DNA of 64,000 nt from the NCBI GenBank assembly GCA_963851025.1, contig CAWKOA010000026.1, positions 69,344 through 133,343 of the forward strand, written 5' to 3'. Position 1 is the first letter of the stretch. Each line of letters begins with the position of its first letter. The DNA comes from RYN-230 sp963851025. Lineage in GTDB: Bacteria; Actinomycetota; Actinomycetes; Streptosporangiales; Streptosporangiaceae. Of this stretch, positions 39,513 through 51,413 are shown piece by piece. The translations under genes and the position numbers were made by a program. The notes beneath the pieces are model-generated. The model worked only from the letters and a program-made list of their open reading frames with translations, was not told the DNA's origin and made no database searches.

Positions 39513-40639
39513 GCCGCCTGGCCCGCCGCCCGCCCGAGGCCCGCGGGCTGGCCCGGGACGGCGTCCGGCTGCTCGCCGGCACGCCGGACGGCCTGATCCA
39601 CGCCCGCTTCCGCGACCTGCCGCGCTTCCTCGCCCCGGGCGACCTCCTGGTGGTCAACAACTCCGCCACCCTGGCCGCCGCGCTCCCCGGGCAGCGGGCC
39701 GGCGGTGCGGCGGTCACCGTCCACCTCTCCAACCATCTCGATGACGGAACCTGGCTGGTCGAACTCAGGCCCGGCCCGGCGGTGCCCGGGCGGCTCAGCG
39801 ACGGCGCCCCCGGCGAGGTCATCACGCTGCCCGGAGGCGGCTCGGTCACGCTGCTGCGCCCGTACCCGGACGCGGCGGCCACCCGGATCTGGGCGGCGGC
39901 AGTGACGACGGGCAGCGGCGGGGAGGAGGAGTACCTGGCCCGGCACGGCCGGCCGATCCGCTACTCGTATGTCCCGGACCCGTGGCCGCTGACCGCCTAC
40001 CAGACGGTGTTCGCCCGCTCCCCCGGCAGCGCCGAGATGCCGAGCGCGGGCCGGCCGTTTACCACCGGGCTGGTGACCAGGCTGATCGCGGGCGGCGTGG
40101 CCATCGCCCCGATCACCCTGCACACCGGGGTGGCGTCGCTGGAGGCGGGCGAGGCTCCCCTGCCCGAGTGGTTCGAGGTCCCGCAGCCCACCGCCGACCT
40201 GGTCAACCTGACCCGGGCGGCGGGCCGCCGGGTGATCGCGGTCGGCACCACCTGCACCCGGGCCCTGGAGAGTGCGCTGGTTCCAGGCGCGGGCCAGGGG
40301 GACACCGTCGCCGCGCGCCGCGGCTGGACCGGCCTGGTGCTCGGGCCGGAGCACCCGGCCCGCGTGGTCAGCGGGCTGATCACCGGGTGGCACGAGGCGG
40401 GCGCGTCACACCTCGCGCTGCTGGAGGCCGTGGCCGGCCCGGGGCTGGTCGGGGCCTGCTATCGCGAGGCCGAGGCGGCCGGCTACCTGTGGCACGAGTT
40501 CGGTGACAGCTGCCTGCTGCTGCCACCGCGGCCGGCCGCGCAGCCGGCGGGTCCCCCTCAGCCCGCCGCGGGAGCGGCGGGCAGCCAGCGCCTGATGCAG
40601 CCGAGCAGTTCCTCGGTGTCCACCGGCTTGGTCACGTAG
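39509..40639 (+). CDS. QueA-like S-adenosylmethionine:tRNA ribosyltransferase-isomerase
   Basis: 376 residues with family segments LLVVNNSATLAAALPG, YSYVPDPWPLTAYQTVFA, GSAEMPSAGRPFT, PITLHTGVASL, GTTCTRALESAL and EAGASHLALLEAVAG with YLWHEFGDSCLLL. QueA completes queuosine, a pathway most actinobacteria lack; no other que gene is here, so it may act on another substrate. The last part of the frame overlaps the oppositely oriented hybrid kinase gene by 82 nt, so its true stop may be earlier. Confidence 0.82.
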   Translation: MSRLARRPPEARGLARDGVRLLAGTPDGLIHARFRDLPRFLAPGDLLVVNNSATLAAALPGQRAGGAAVTVHLSNHLDDGTWLVELRPGPAVPGRLSDGAPGEVITLPGGGSVTLLRPYPDAAATRIWAAAVTTGSGGEEEYLARHGRPIRYSYVPDPWPLTAYQTVFARSPGSAEMPSAGRPFTTGLVTRLIAGGVAIAPITLHTGVASLEAGEAPLPEWFEVPQPTADLVNLTRAAGRRVIAVGTTCTRALESALVPGAGQGDTVAARRGWTGLVLGPEHPARVVSGLITGWHEAGASHLALLEAVAGPGLVGACYREAEAAGYLWHEFGDSCLLLPPRPAAQPAGPPQPAAGAAGSQRLMQPSSSSVSTGLVT

Positions 40640-43600
40640 TCCGTGGCCCCGGCGGCGAGACTCTTGTCCCGGTCACCCTGCATGGCCCGCGCGGTGACCG
40701 CGATCACGGGCAGGTCGGCGAACTCCGGCATCTCGCGGATGGCGGCGGTGGTGGTGTAGCCGTCCATCTCCGGCATCATCACGTCCATCAGGACGAGGTC
40801 GATGTCCTGGCCGGCGCGCAGCGCATCGATCCCCTGCTGCCCGCTGGGCGCGTGCACGACGGTCAGCCCGTAGAGCTCGAGGACGCTGGTGATCGCGAAG
40901 ACGTTCCGCAGGTCGTCGTCGACGATCAGCACCCTGCGCCCGCTCAGCCCGGCGGTGTCCCCGTTGCTGGCCGTGTCCCGGGACAGCCCGGTCAGGGCGC
41001 CGTTCTGCGGCGCGGGAGCGGGGAGGGTGCCGTTCGTGGCGGCCGTCCCATTCAGCGCCTGCGGGGCGCCTGGGCCGGCGGGCCCGCCGCCGGGCCCGCG
41101 GCCGGCGGCGCGCGCCGCAGCGGCGCGCTGGCCGCGGCGGGCTGGCTGGCGGCGGGCTGGCTGGCGGGCTCGCGGCCAGCGCGGCGGCCCCCGGCTCGCC
41201 GCGGACGGGGCTGACCGTCGCGTCGGCACCGCCCTGGTAGGCGACCGGCAGGTACAGGGTGAAGGTGCTGCCCCGGCCCGGCTCGCTCTGCGCGGTGATC
41301 CGGCCGCCGAGCACGGCCGCGACCTCGCGGCTGATCGCCAGCCCCAGGCCGGTGCCGCCGTAGCGGCGGCTGGTGGTGCCGTCGCCCTGCTGGAACGCCT
41401 CGAAGATCGTCTTCAGGCTGTCGTCGGAGATGCCGATCCCGGTGTCCGACACCGAGAAGGCCAGGCCGGCCTGGCCCCCGGGGACCTGCGGGGTCTCCCG
41501 GCGGATCCGCAGCTCCACCCGGCCCTGCTGGGTGAACTTGACCGCGTTGGAGAGCAGGTTGTGCAGCACCTGGCGGAGCCGCTGCCGGTCGGTGACAACC
41601 TCGGCGGGCACGTCGGGGGCGGACGCCACCGCGAACTCCAGCCGCTTCTCGGCGGCGAGCGGCTCGAACACGGTGCGCAGGTCCTCGGCCAGGGACCCCA
41701 GCGCGAACGGCTCCGGGTGGACGTCCAGCTTGCCGGCCTCCACCCGGGACAGGTCCAGGATGTCGTTGATCAGCAGCAGCAGGTCCGACCCGGACGAGTG
41801 GATCACGTTGGCGTACTCGACCTGCTTGGGCGACAGGTTCGCGGCCGGGTTCTCGGCCAGCAGCCGGGCCAGGATGAGCAGGCTGTTCAGCGGGGTGCGC
41901 AGCTCATGCGAGACGTTCGCGAGGAACTGTGACTTGTACCTGGAGGCCAGGTCCAGCTGCTTGGCCCGCTCCTCGATCTCCTGCCGGGCCTGCTCGATCT
42001 CGGCGTTCTTGATCTCGATGTCGCGCTTCTGCCGGGCCAGCTGGGCCGCCTTGTCCTCCAGCTCCGCGTTCGAGCTCTGCAGCTCCTCCTGCCGGGCCTG
42101 CAGCTCGCCGGTGCGGGACTGCAGCTCCGAGGCCAGCCGCTGGGACTCCGTCAGCAGGTGATCGGTGCGGGAGTTCACGATGATCGTGTTCACGTTGACG
42201 CCGATGGTCTCCATCAGCTGCTCCAGGAAGTCCTGGTGCACCTGGGTGAACCGGCTGAACGAGCCCGCCTCGATGACGCCCAGGACCTGCCCCTCGAACA
42301 CGATGGGCAGCACGATGAGGTTGACCGGGGCGCCGTCACCGAGCCCGGAGGAGATCCGCACGTAGTCCGGCGGCGCGTCGGTGACGATGATGGGCTTGCG
42401 GGTCTTGGCCACCTGCCCGATCAGTGACTGGCCCAGCCGGAACTGGCTGGGCGCCGCGATGTCGGCCCGCAGCCCGTACCCGGCGATCAGCCGCAGGACC
42501 GTGCCCTCGCTGGTGTCGCCGGAGATGAAGAACGTGCCGTGCTGGGCACCGACCAGCGGGATCAGCTCGTCCATGATCAGCTCAGCGACCGTGGCGATGT
42601 CCCGGTGCCCCTGCATCAGGCCGGAGATCCGGGCCAGGTTGGTCTTCAGCCAGTACTGCTCCTGGTTGGCCTTGGTCGTCTCGCGGAGGGACTGCACCAT
42701 CGCGTTGATGTTGTCCTTCAGCTCGGCGACCTCGCCCTCGGCCTCCACCGAGATGGAGCGGGTCAGGTCCCCGGTCGCCACCGCGCTGGTTACCTGGGAG
42801 ATGGCCCGGACCTGGCGGGTCAGGTTCCCGGCCAGCTCGTTGACGTTCTCGGTGAGCCGCTTCCAGGTGCCGGACAGCCCCTCGACCTCGGCCTGGCCGC
42901 CCAGCCGGCCCTTGCTGCCGACCTCGCGGGCCACCCGGGTCACCTCGGCCGCGAACGACGAGAGCTGGTCGACCATGGTGTTGATCGTGGTCTTGAGCTC
43001 GAGGATCTCGCCGCGTGCGTCCACGTCGATCTTCTTCGACAGGTCACCCTGCGCGACCGCGGTGGTCACCAGGGCGATGTTGCGGACCTGGCTGGTCAGG
43101 TTGCCCGCCATGAAGTTCACCGAGTCGGTGAGGTCCCGCCATGTGCCGCCGACCCCGGGGACCTGGGCCTGGCCGCCCAGGCTGCCCTCGGTACCCACCT
43201 CCCGGGCGACCCGGGTGACCTCGTCGGCGAACGCGGACAGCTGGTCGACCATGGTGTTCAGGGTGTCTTTCAGGGCCAGCATCTCGCCCTTGACGTCCAC
43301 GGTGATCTTCTGGGTGAGGTCACCGCGGGCCACCGCCGTCGCGACCTGCGCGATGTCGCGCACCTGCCCGGTCAGGTTGTCGGCCATGGCGTTGACCGAC
43401 TCGGTGAGGTCCTTCCAGGTCCCGGCGACCCCGGGAACCTGGGCCTGGCCGCCGAGCTTGCCGTCGGTGCCCACCTCGCGGGCCACCCGGGTCACCTCGG
43501 AGGTGAAGAGGGCCAGCTGGTCGGTCATGCTGTTGAACACGGTGGCGATCTCGTCCATCAGCGGGTCGCCGGTGTGTGGCAGGCGGGTGCTGAAGTCCCC

Positions 43601-43684
43601 GCCCCGAACCGCGGTCAGCCCGTCGAGCAGCCGTTGCAGCCGCGGGTCGGCGGGCTGGCTGCTGGCCAGCGCTGCTTCCGCCAT
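40558..43684 (-). CDS. HAMP-repeat hybrid sensor histidine kinase / response regulator (one frameshift)
   Basis: Soluble group III-like hybrid kinase. No TM helix; a tandem array of HAMP-type repeats (each with VTRVAREVG, LGGQAxV and NxMxDQL segments, about residues 40-340), then a GAF domain (GTFFISG, LGQSLIGQVAK), a coiled coil, HisKA with FLANVSHELRTPLNSLL, HATPase with GTGLGLAISREVAAVLGGRI. After a Pro/Ala linker the frame shifts at about 41100-41200 (one extra base) into a receiver domain: RVLIVDDDLRNVFAI, VLMDVMMPEMDG (phospho-Asp), VTARAMQGDRD, TKPVD. About 1041 residues. Divergent from an ANTAR-SpoIIE phosphatase. Confidence 0.88.
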
Positions 43685-43814
43685 GACGACTCCATCCTGC
43701 TGCTGGCTGCATCACGAGTGCAGCCAGTCACTCTGCGTCTCGTGACAGACCGATACTGCCACGGCTGTTGACGTGGTTAAAAACACGCGTTAGGGACACC
43801 CTCTGCCCGGTAAC

Positions 43815-46171
43815 GTGGCACTCAAGCCGCTGAATCTCCCGGGAAGGCCTCCTACCGTGACAGTATCGAGCGGCGCAGAATTCGCACGGCTAAGCGCCCT
43901 AATTGCGCGGCAGCGGCGTGAGCTGGACAGCATGCAATCCGGGGTGGCGGCCCGCTCTGTCGTGGACCTGGCCCGCGGCATGCTGATGGAGCGGCTCCGC
44001 TGCTCGCCCGCGGAGGCGCAGGCCCAGCTGGCGCACCTGTCCGCGGAGTCAGGCGCGAGCCTGGGCGAGCTCGCGGCGCAGATCACCGGGCAGCAGTTCC
44101 CCGCGGCCGGGCCCGGCGGGCCGGACGGCCCGGACGCGGCCGGGGCAGCACGCTGCCCGGCACCCACCAGGTCGCCCTGGCCGGGGCCGCCGCGGAGGCC
44201 GCGCACGACGGCGACGGCATCGCGGCCGCCGTCCTGGAGGAGGCACTGGCCCCGGCGGGCGCGACCGCCGTGGCCCTGTGGCTGGCCGAGCCCGACGGCG
44301 GCCTGGAACTGGCCGGGCAGGCCGGGTTCACCGCCCGCGACGCCAGCCGCTGGCGGCGCATCCACCCGGACATGGACACGCCCGCGCAGCGGGCGGCGGA
44401 CGAGGGGGCGGAGTACTGGTGGCCTGAGGGCCGGCCGGACGCCGCGCTGGCGCCGCTGATGGGCGACTGGCCGCAGGGCGCCCGCGCGGTGCTCCCGCTG
44501 CCCGGCCCGGGCACGGCACTGGGGGCGATGGAGATCTGCTGGCCCGGCCCCCTGGAAGGGTTCCCTGACCCGCTGCGGCGGCAGATCAGCGCCCTCACCG
44601 ACGTCTGCGCCCAGGCCCTCGGTACCCGGCTGCCCAGCGGTGACCTGGCCGCGGATCACCGGGCGTCGTGGGCCTTCGGCCTGGTGGACAGCCTGCTCGG
44701 CTCGGCGCTGTTCGCGACCGCGATCCGGGACGGCGCCGGGATCATCACCGACTTCCGGATCAGCTACCTCAGCCGGGACTTCGCCGACCCCGCGGGCCGG
44801 GACACCACGGCCCTGGCCGGGCGGCCGCTGCTGGAGGTCTACCCGGCCGCCGCCCTGTCCGGCGGCCTGTACGACCGGGCCGTCCGGGTGATGGCGACCG
44901 GCGAGGCGCAGTACACCTCGGGTGAGATCATCGCCGCGCCGGTGGCCAGCGGGCTGGTCACCCCGGTGCTGGAGGTCCGCATCGCCCGCCTCTACGACGG
45001 CGTGGTGATCACCTGGCGGCCCGCGGGCGAGGTCGAGCGCCTCGGCGCGCTGCTGCACCAGGCGCAGCGGCTGGGCCGGATCGGCGGCTGGGAGGAGAAC
45101 CTGCTGACCGGCGAGGTGCTCTGGACCGAGCCGACGTTCGCGCTGTTCGGGCAGCCGCCCGGCGCCCCGGTCCCGGTGGCCAAGCTGCACGCCCACGTCC
45201 CGGCCGAGGACCTGCCGGTGGTGGAAAGCTTCCGCGCCACGCTGCTGGACGACAAGCGGGAGGCGGCCGCCGCGTTCCGGATCATCCGGGCCGACGACGA
45301 GAGCGTGCGGCAGATGCGCGCGTTCGCCGAGCCGGTCACCGACCAGGCCGGCACGCTGGTCGCGGTGCGCGGCGCCTACCAGGACGTGTCCGCGGACTAC
45401 CACACCCAGGTGGCCTTCGCGGCGACCCGCGACCGGCTGGCCGACACCGAGGAGCGCGCCGAGGAGGAGCACCGGCTGGCGCTGCGGCTGCAGCAGGCCA
45501 TCACCCCGCAGGCCGCGGAGCCGGTGGAGATCGCCGGCCTGGACATCGCCGCCCGCTACCGGCCCGCCGGGCCCGGGAACCTGGTCAGCGGTGACTGGTA
45601 CGACACGGTTCCGCTGCCGGACAGGAAAGTGCTGCTCGTGGTCGGGGACATCGCCGGTCACGGCATCGACGCGGTCACCGGCATGGTGGCCCTGCGGAAC
45701 TGCCTGCGCGGCCTGGCCATCACCGGCGCCGGGCCGGCCCAGCTGCTGGGCTGGCTGAACTGCGTGGCCTGCTATCTCACCGACGGCATCATCGGCACGG
45801 TGGTGTGCGGCATCTACGACCCGGAGCAGCGGACGCTGTGCTGCTCCCGGGCCGGGCACCTGCCGCCGCTGCTGGTGCGGGACGGGACAGCGCGGGAACT
45901 GGCGCTGCCGTCCGGGGTGCTGGTCGGCGCGGACCCGGACGCCAGCTACGAGGAGCTGACCATCACGCTGCGGCCGGGCGACGCGCTCGCGATGTTCACC
46001 GACGGCCTGATCGAGCGGCACGACGAGGCCATCGACGACTCGATAAACGCGCTGCTGCGCCTGGCCAGCGGGCCGGTCGGGGATGTCGCCCGCTTCGCCG
46101 ATCACCTGATGGGCAACTCGCGGTCCGACACCAGCGACGATGCGTGCCTGGTCGCGGTCCAGGTCCGCTGA
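43815..46171 (+). CDS. ANTAR-GAF-PAS-SpoIIE (PP2C) phosphatase (one frameshift)
   Basis: Multidomain signalling protein of about 785 residues. The N-terminal ANTAR-like RNA-binding helices (LIARQRRELDSMQSGVAARS, DLARGMLMERLRCSPAEAQA), a GAF-like part (VALWLAEPDGGLELAGQAGF), a PAS part (LGRIGGWEENLLTGEVLWTE) and the C-terminal phosphatase with VSGDWYDTVPLPD, VVGDIAGHGIDAVTGM, SRAGHLPPLL and FTDGLIERHD, the metal-binding Asp sites of PP2C. The frame breaks at about 44140-44155 and fits a one-base loss. Such phosphatases act on anti-sigma-factor antagonists. Start GTG 43815; the 130-bp divergent region has a TTGACG. Confidence 0.85.
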
Positions 46172-46198
46172 GCCGGCCGCTCAGCCGGACCTGACCGC

Positions 46199-47242
<1,044 letters not shown>

Positions 47243-47248
47243 AGGGCA

Positions 47249-47254
47249 ACACTA
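47249..47254 (-). promoter_or_regulatory. -10 element, leaderless geometry (pfkA)
   Basis: TAGTGT on the minus strand with 6 nt to the ATG. It lies in the 18-bp gap to glpK, so the two promoters must overlap each other's coding regions. Confidence 0.5.
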
Positions 47255-47260
47255 GTCCCC

Positions 47261-48740
47261 ATGAGCGTGCTGGCTGTCGACGCCGGGACAACCGGCGTCA
47301 CCGCATTGATCGTGACCGAGGACGGCCTGGTGTCCGGGCGCGGGTACCAGGAATTCCGGCAGTACTTCCCCGAGCCGGGCTGGGTGGAGCACCTGCCCGA
47401 GGACATCTGGCAGGCGACGCTGGCCGCGTCCCGCCAGGCCCTCGCCCAGGCGGGTGATCCGCCGGTGCGCAGCCTCGGCCTCACCAACCAGCGGGAGACC
47501 GCGGTGGTCTGGGACCGGGCCACGCTGGCCGCGCCGCGCCGCGCGATCGTGTGGCAGGACCGGCGCACGGCCCGGATCTGCGACGCGCTGCGCGAGGCCG
47601 GCCACGAGGACCGGGTGGCCGCGCTGACCGGCCTGCGCCTCGACCCGTACTTCACCGGGACCAAGCTCACCTGGCTGGCCGAGCACGACCCGGGCACCTG
47701 GGCAGGGCCTGGCCGACGGCTCACTGGCCTGCGGCACCGTGGATTCTTACCTGATCGCCCGGATGACCGCGGGGGCCCGGCACGTGACCGACGCCTCCAA
47801 CGCCTCGCGCACGCTGCTGTTCGACATCGGGACCGGGCGGTGGTCCGGGGAACTGTGCGAGCTGCTGCGGGTCCCGCAGCGGGCGCTGCCCGAGGTGGTG
47901 CCGTCCACCGGGGTGGTCGCGCACACCGACCCTGGCGCGTTCCTCGGCCTGGACCTCCCGGTGGCCGGCATCGCCGGCGACCAGCAGGCCGCCCTGTTCG
48001 GCCAGGCCTGCTTCAGCCCGGGCGACACCAAGTGCACCTACGGGACCGGGTCCTTCGTGCTGGCCAACACCGGGCCGGCCGTGGTGCGCTCGGCGGCCGG
48101 GCTGCTGTCCACGGTGGCCTGGATGGACGGCTCGGGCCAGCTCACCTACGCCCTGGAGGGGTCGGTGTTCGTGACCGGCGCCGCGGTGCAGTGGCTGCGG
48201 GACGGGCTCGGCCTGCTGGATGACGCGGCGCAGAGCGAGGCGCTGGCGCGCAGCGTGCCCGATTCGGGCGGCGTGGTGTTCGTGCCCGCGCTGACCGGCC
48301 TGGGCGCACCCGACTGGGACCCGGACGCGCGCGGGGCCCTGTTCGGCATCACCCGCGGCACGACCCGGGCGCACGTGGTCCGGGCCACCCTGGAGGCGAT
48401 CGCCTACGAGGTGCGGGACGTGGCCGACCTGATGATAGGGGGCGGCTCGCAGGGCGGCCGGGTGCTGCGCGCGGACGGCGGCGCCAGCGCCAACGACCTG
48501 CTCATGCAGATCCAGGCGGATCAGCTGCAGCTCCCGGTGGAGCGTCCCGTGGTCGGCGAGACCACCGCGCTCGGGGCGGCGTTCCTGGCCGGGCTGGCCA
48601 CCGGGACCTGGTCCTCGACCGGCGAGCTCGCCGCCACCTGGCGGCTGGACCGCCGGTTCGAGCCGGGCCCCCGGGACGACGCGGCCTACGCCCGCTGGCG
48701 CCAGGCCGTGGCCCGGACCAAAGGCTGGTCCGCCTCCTAG
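47261..48740 (+). CDS. FGGY-family carbohydrate kinase, glycerol kinase-like (one frameshift)
   Basis: First frame: SVLAVDAGTTGVTALIVTED, YQEFRQYFPEPGWVEHLPED, LGLTNQRETAVVWDR, AIVWQDRRTA. At 47708-47715 (gcagggcctggcc) one extra base moves the frame; the second frame has SYLIARMTAGARHVTDASNA, AGIAGDQQAALFGQACFSPG, KCTYGTGSFVL, LTGLGAPDWDPDARG and VLRADGGASANDLLMQ. This is a glycerol kinase profile, 492 residues when joined. Product: glycerol 3-phosphate. Start ATG 47261. Confidence 0.87.
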
Positions 48741-48757
48741 GCGCGCCCGGCGGGACC

Positions 48758-50239
48758 TCACCCCGGGTGGACGCCGAGGGTGGTCCCCAGGGCCTGGTAG
48801 TCGCGGTCGAAGCGGCGGAGCAGGCCTTCCAGGCCGGTGCTGGCCACCACCTGCTGGTACTGGGCCGCCGAGGTGACGGCCGAGAGGCGCCGGAAACCGT
48901 CGCTGGCCTGGCTCGCGTCGGACCGCACCCGGCCCGCGGCCGCCGCGGACGCGGAGGTGGGCATGGAGATGCCGTTCATGTCCTGCGCGAACGTGCTGAA
49001 CGCCTGGGACATCTGCCCGTCCACCGTGTTGACGCAGCTGAGCTTGCCCTGGCAGGCCGCCACCTTCGAGTCGAAGGTGGACAGCGTGGTGCTCAGCGTG
49101 GCGAACGTGCCCTCGACCGAGATGGCCGCGTTGGCCCGGGCCACGGTGCTGTTGCCGGAGACGATGGCGAGCCCGGCGATCAGCGCCGTGTAGCCCACGA
49201 TGAGGAGCACGCCCAGCACCAGGAACAGGGTGACCAGCCGCTTGGCCGCGCGGGACAGGACCAGCTGCCAGGGCTGGTCGCCGCCGAGCCAGCGGATCGG
49301 GGCGGCGGGCCCGGCGACGCCGGCGGCCGGATAGCCGGCCTCCCGGCGCGGGCTGGCCGTACCCGGCGCGGGCTGGCCGTACCCCGGCGCGGGCTGGCCG
49401 GACTCCGGCTGGCCCCACCCCGTCCCGGGCTGGCCGTACCCATACTGGCCGAACTCAGGCTGGCCCGGGGCGGGCTGGCCCCAGCCGGGAGCGGCCGGGG
49501 CCTCCGGGAACACCGGGGCCCCCGGCTCCGCTGATCCGCCCGGGAACGCCCCGCCCGCGGGCGCCGTCCCGAAGGCGGACGCGGCCGGGTCCCCGAACAG
49601 GCCGCCCGGGTAGCGGGCGGTCAGCATCAGGAAGTACCCGTGCACCCTGACCTCGTAGCGCACGACGGCCGCGAGGGCCTCGTGCAGCGGCCGCGGCATC
49701 CGGCCCGCGATGAGCACGATCAGCCAGGTCACGAACATGACCAGGAAGCTCACGCCGTACGCCAGCAGCACGCTGACGATCAGGGCGGGGATGACCAGGA
49801 TGATCCGGAACAGGACCGCGAGCCGGTTGAGCGGGCCCGGCTCGGCCCGCATCCGGACCGGGTACTGCGACTCCTCGAACTCGAACGGCGGGTACACGTC
49901 GGTGAGCAGGAACAGGTACGCGTAGACCCGGGTCGTCCAGCGCAGGTAGCCAACCTGGAACTCGGCCAGCCCGGCCGGCAGGCGGCCGGTGACCAGCGCG
50001 GCGAACCAGCAGATCACCGCGACCACCTCGGCCGCGATGCCGAGCACGTACAGCACCACCAGCTGCGGGATGGCCAGGATGATGCGCACCAGGACGGTGA
50101 GCCGGCGCTGGTCAGCGGGCTCGGCGAACGCGACGAGGATCTCGCCCGCGGGACCAGGCTGACCGCCCGGCCCGGCTGGCCCGCCCGGTCCGGCCGGCGC
50201 GGGGGGAATCCCCGGGGCCCCCATCGGTATTCCAGTCAT
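48758..50239 (-). CDS. DUF4389 membrane protein
   Basis: 493 residues. Two DUF4389-type units with TM helices (LVRIILAIPQLVVLYVLGIA and LFRIILVIPALIVSVLLAYG) and the motif RMPRPLHEALAAVVRYEVRV; then a Gly/Pro/Gln-rich linker with QPAPGYGQPAPG-like repeats, a further TM helix (RLVTLFLVLGVLLIVGYTAL) and an extracellular C-terminal part with a Cys pair (ACQGKLSC). The function is unknown. The ATG at 50239 has AAAGGAG. Confidence 0.85.
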   Translation of the reverse strand: MTGIPMGAPGIPPAPAGPGGPAGPGGQPGPAGEILVAFAEPADQRRLTVLVRIILAIPQLVVLYVLGIAAEVVAVICWFAALVTGRLPAGLAEFQVGYLRWTTRVYAYLFLLTDVYPPFEFEESQYPVRMRAEPGPLNRLAVLFRIILVIPALIVSVLLAYGVSFLVMFVTWLIVLIAGRMPRPLHEALAAVVRYEVRVHGYFLMLTARYPGGLFGDPAASAFGTAPAGGAFPGGSAEPGAPVFPEAPAAPGWGQPAPGQPEFGQYGYGQPGTGWGQPESGQPAPGYGQPAPGTASPRREAGYPAAGVAGPAAPIRWLGGDQPWQLVLSRAAKRLVTLFLVLGVLLIVGYTALIAGLAIVSGNSTVARANAAISVEGTFATLSTTLSTFDSKVAACQGKLSCVNTVDGQMSQAFSTFAQDMNGISMPTSASAAAAGRVRSDASQASDGFRRLSAVTSAAQYQQVVASTGLEGLLRRFDRDYQALGTTLGVHPG

Positions 50240-50363
50240 TAGTCCGCTCCTTTAATCAAGGGCCGTAACCTTAGCGTTTGCTGGACGCCTGGGACGCTTG
50301 GTTCACGAGACGTACCAATTGAGCCGCGCGGGCCCGGCAGCGGCGGGGATGGAGGCGTGCCAC

Positions 50364-51413
50364 ATGATCGACCTGGAGCTGTCCTGGCGGGCGGCGGCGG
50401 TCACCGCGGCCTGCCTGGCCGGCGCCTCGGCGGCGGTCCGCCACGCCACCCGCCCGCCCCGCGCACCGTCCCCGGCCAGCGCACCGTCCCCGGCCGCGGC
50501 CTGGCCGCGCCGGCTGGCCCTGGCCGCCGGGATCGCCTGGGAAGCCGCCGTCCTGCTGGCCTTGTTCGCCCTCTGGCAGCTGGTCGGGAGCCTCAGCCTG
50601 ATCGGCCCGGCCGGCGCGCTGGCCCGGGCCCGGTGGATCTGGCACACCGAGCGGGTCGTGCACCTGCCCAGCGAGGCCGTGATCCAGCGCGCGTTCCTCG
50701 GCCATCCGCTGCTCGTCGAGACGCTCAACCTCTACTACGCGTCACTGCACTTCGTGGTGCTGATCGCCTGCCTGGTCTGGGTGTACGCCCGGCACCGCCG
50801 GAACTATCCGCAGGTCCGGACCACCCTGGTCCTGTTCACCGCGGGGGCGCTGCTGATCCAGTTCCTGCCGGTCGCGCCGCCGCGGATGCTCCCGGGTGAC
50901 GGGCTGGTGGACACGGGGGCGCGCTACGGCCAGTCGGTCTACGGCTCAGTGGCGGGCTTCAACGCCGACCAGCTCTCGGCCATGCCCTCGGTGCATGTGG
51001 GCTGGGCGCTGCTGGTGGCCCTGGTGGTGGTGCAGGTGTCCCGGAGCCGCTGGCGCTGGCTCGCGCTGGGCTATCCCGTGCTCACGGTGCTGGCGGTCAT
51101 CGTCACCGCCAACCACTTCTGGCTGGACGGCATCGCGGCGGCGCTGCTGCTGGCCCTGGCGCTGCTCGTGCAGCAGGCGGGCAGGCGGCCCGCCGCCGGA
51201 TCCGGCGGCGGCCGCGGCCGGGCAGCCAGGCCAGCGCGGCTACGTGCCGGAGCGGCCCTCGGTGGACGCGTGAACCAGCCGCTCGGCCTTGTGCTCCGCC
51301 TTCAGCCGTTCCTTGGCCCGCTGCGCGTCCTCGTCCACGTACTCCTGGCTGGCCAGGGCCATGATCGCGTACATGATCTCGTCGGTCACCGCGCGCAGCA
51401 CGAGACGGTCTGA
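50364..51413 (+). CDS. PAP2-superfamily membrane phosphatase/transferase
   Basis: Several TM helices and the PAP2 signature: APPRMLPGDG, LSAMPSVHVGWAL (PSxH), TANHFWLDGIAAAL (HxxxD). It resembles inositolphosphotransferase-type PAP2 proteins (Aur1/Ipt1-like), which act on polyprenyl or lipid phosphates; the substrate is unknown. The ATG at 50364 has GGAGG. The frame reaches 51413, 174 nt into the convergent plsC; another frame ends at 51273, so a missed frameshift near the end is possible. Confidence 0.82.
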   Translation: MIDLELSWRAAAVTAACLAGASAAVRHATRPPRAPSPASAPSPAAAWPRRLALAAGIAWEAAVLLALFALWQLVGSLSLIGPAGALARARWIWHTERVVHLPSEAVIQRAFLGHPLLVETLNLYYASLHFVVLIACLVWVYARHRRNYPQVRTTLVLFTAGALLIQFLPVAPPRMLPGDGLVDTGARYGQSVYGSVAGFNADQLSAMPSVHVGWALLVALVVVQVSRSRWRWLALGYPVLTVLAVIVTANHFWLDGIAAALLLALALLVQQAGRRPAAGSGGGRGRAARPARLRAGAALGGRVNQPLGLVLRLQPFLGPLRVLVHVLLAGQGHDRVHDLVGHRAQHETV

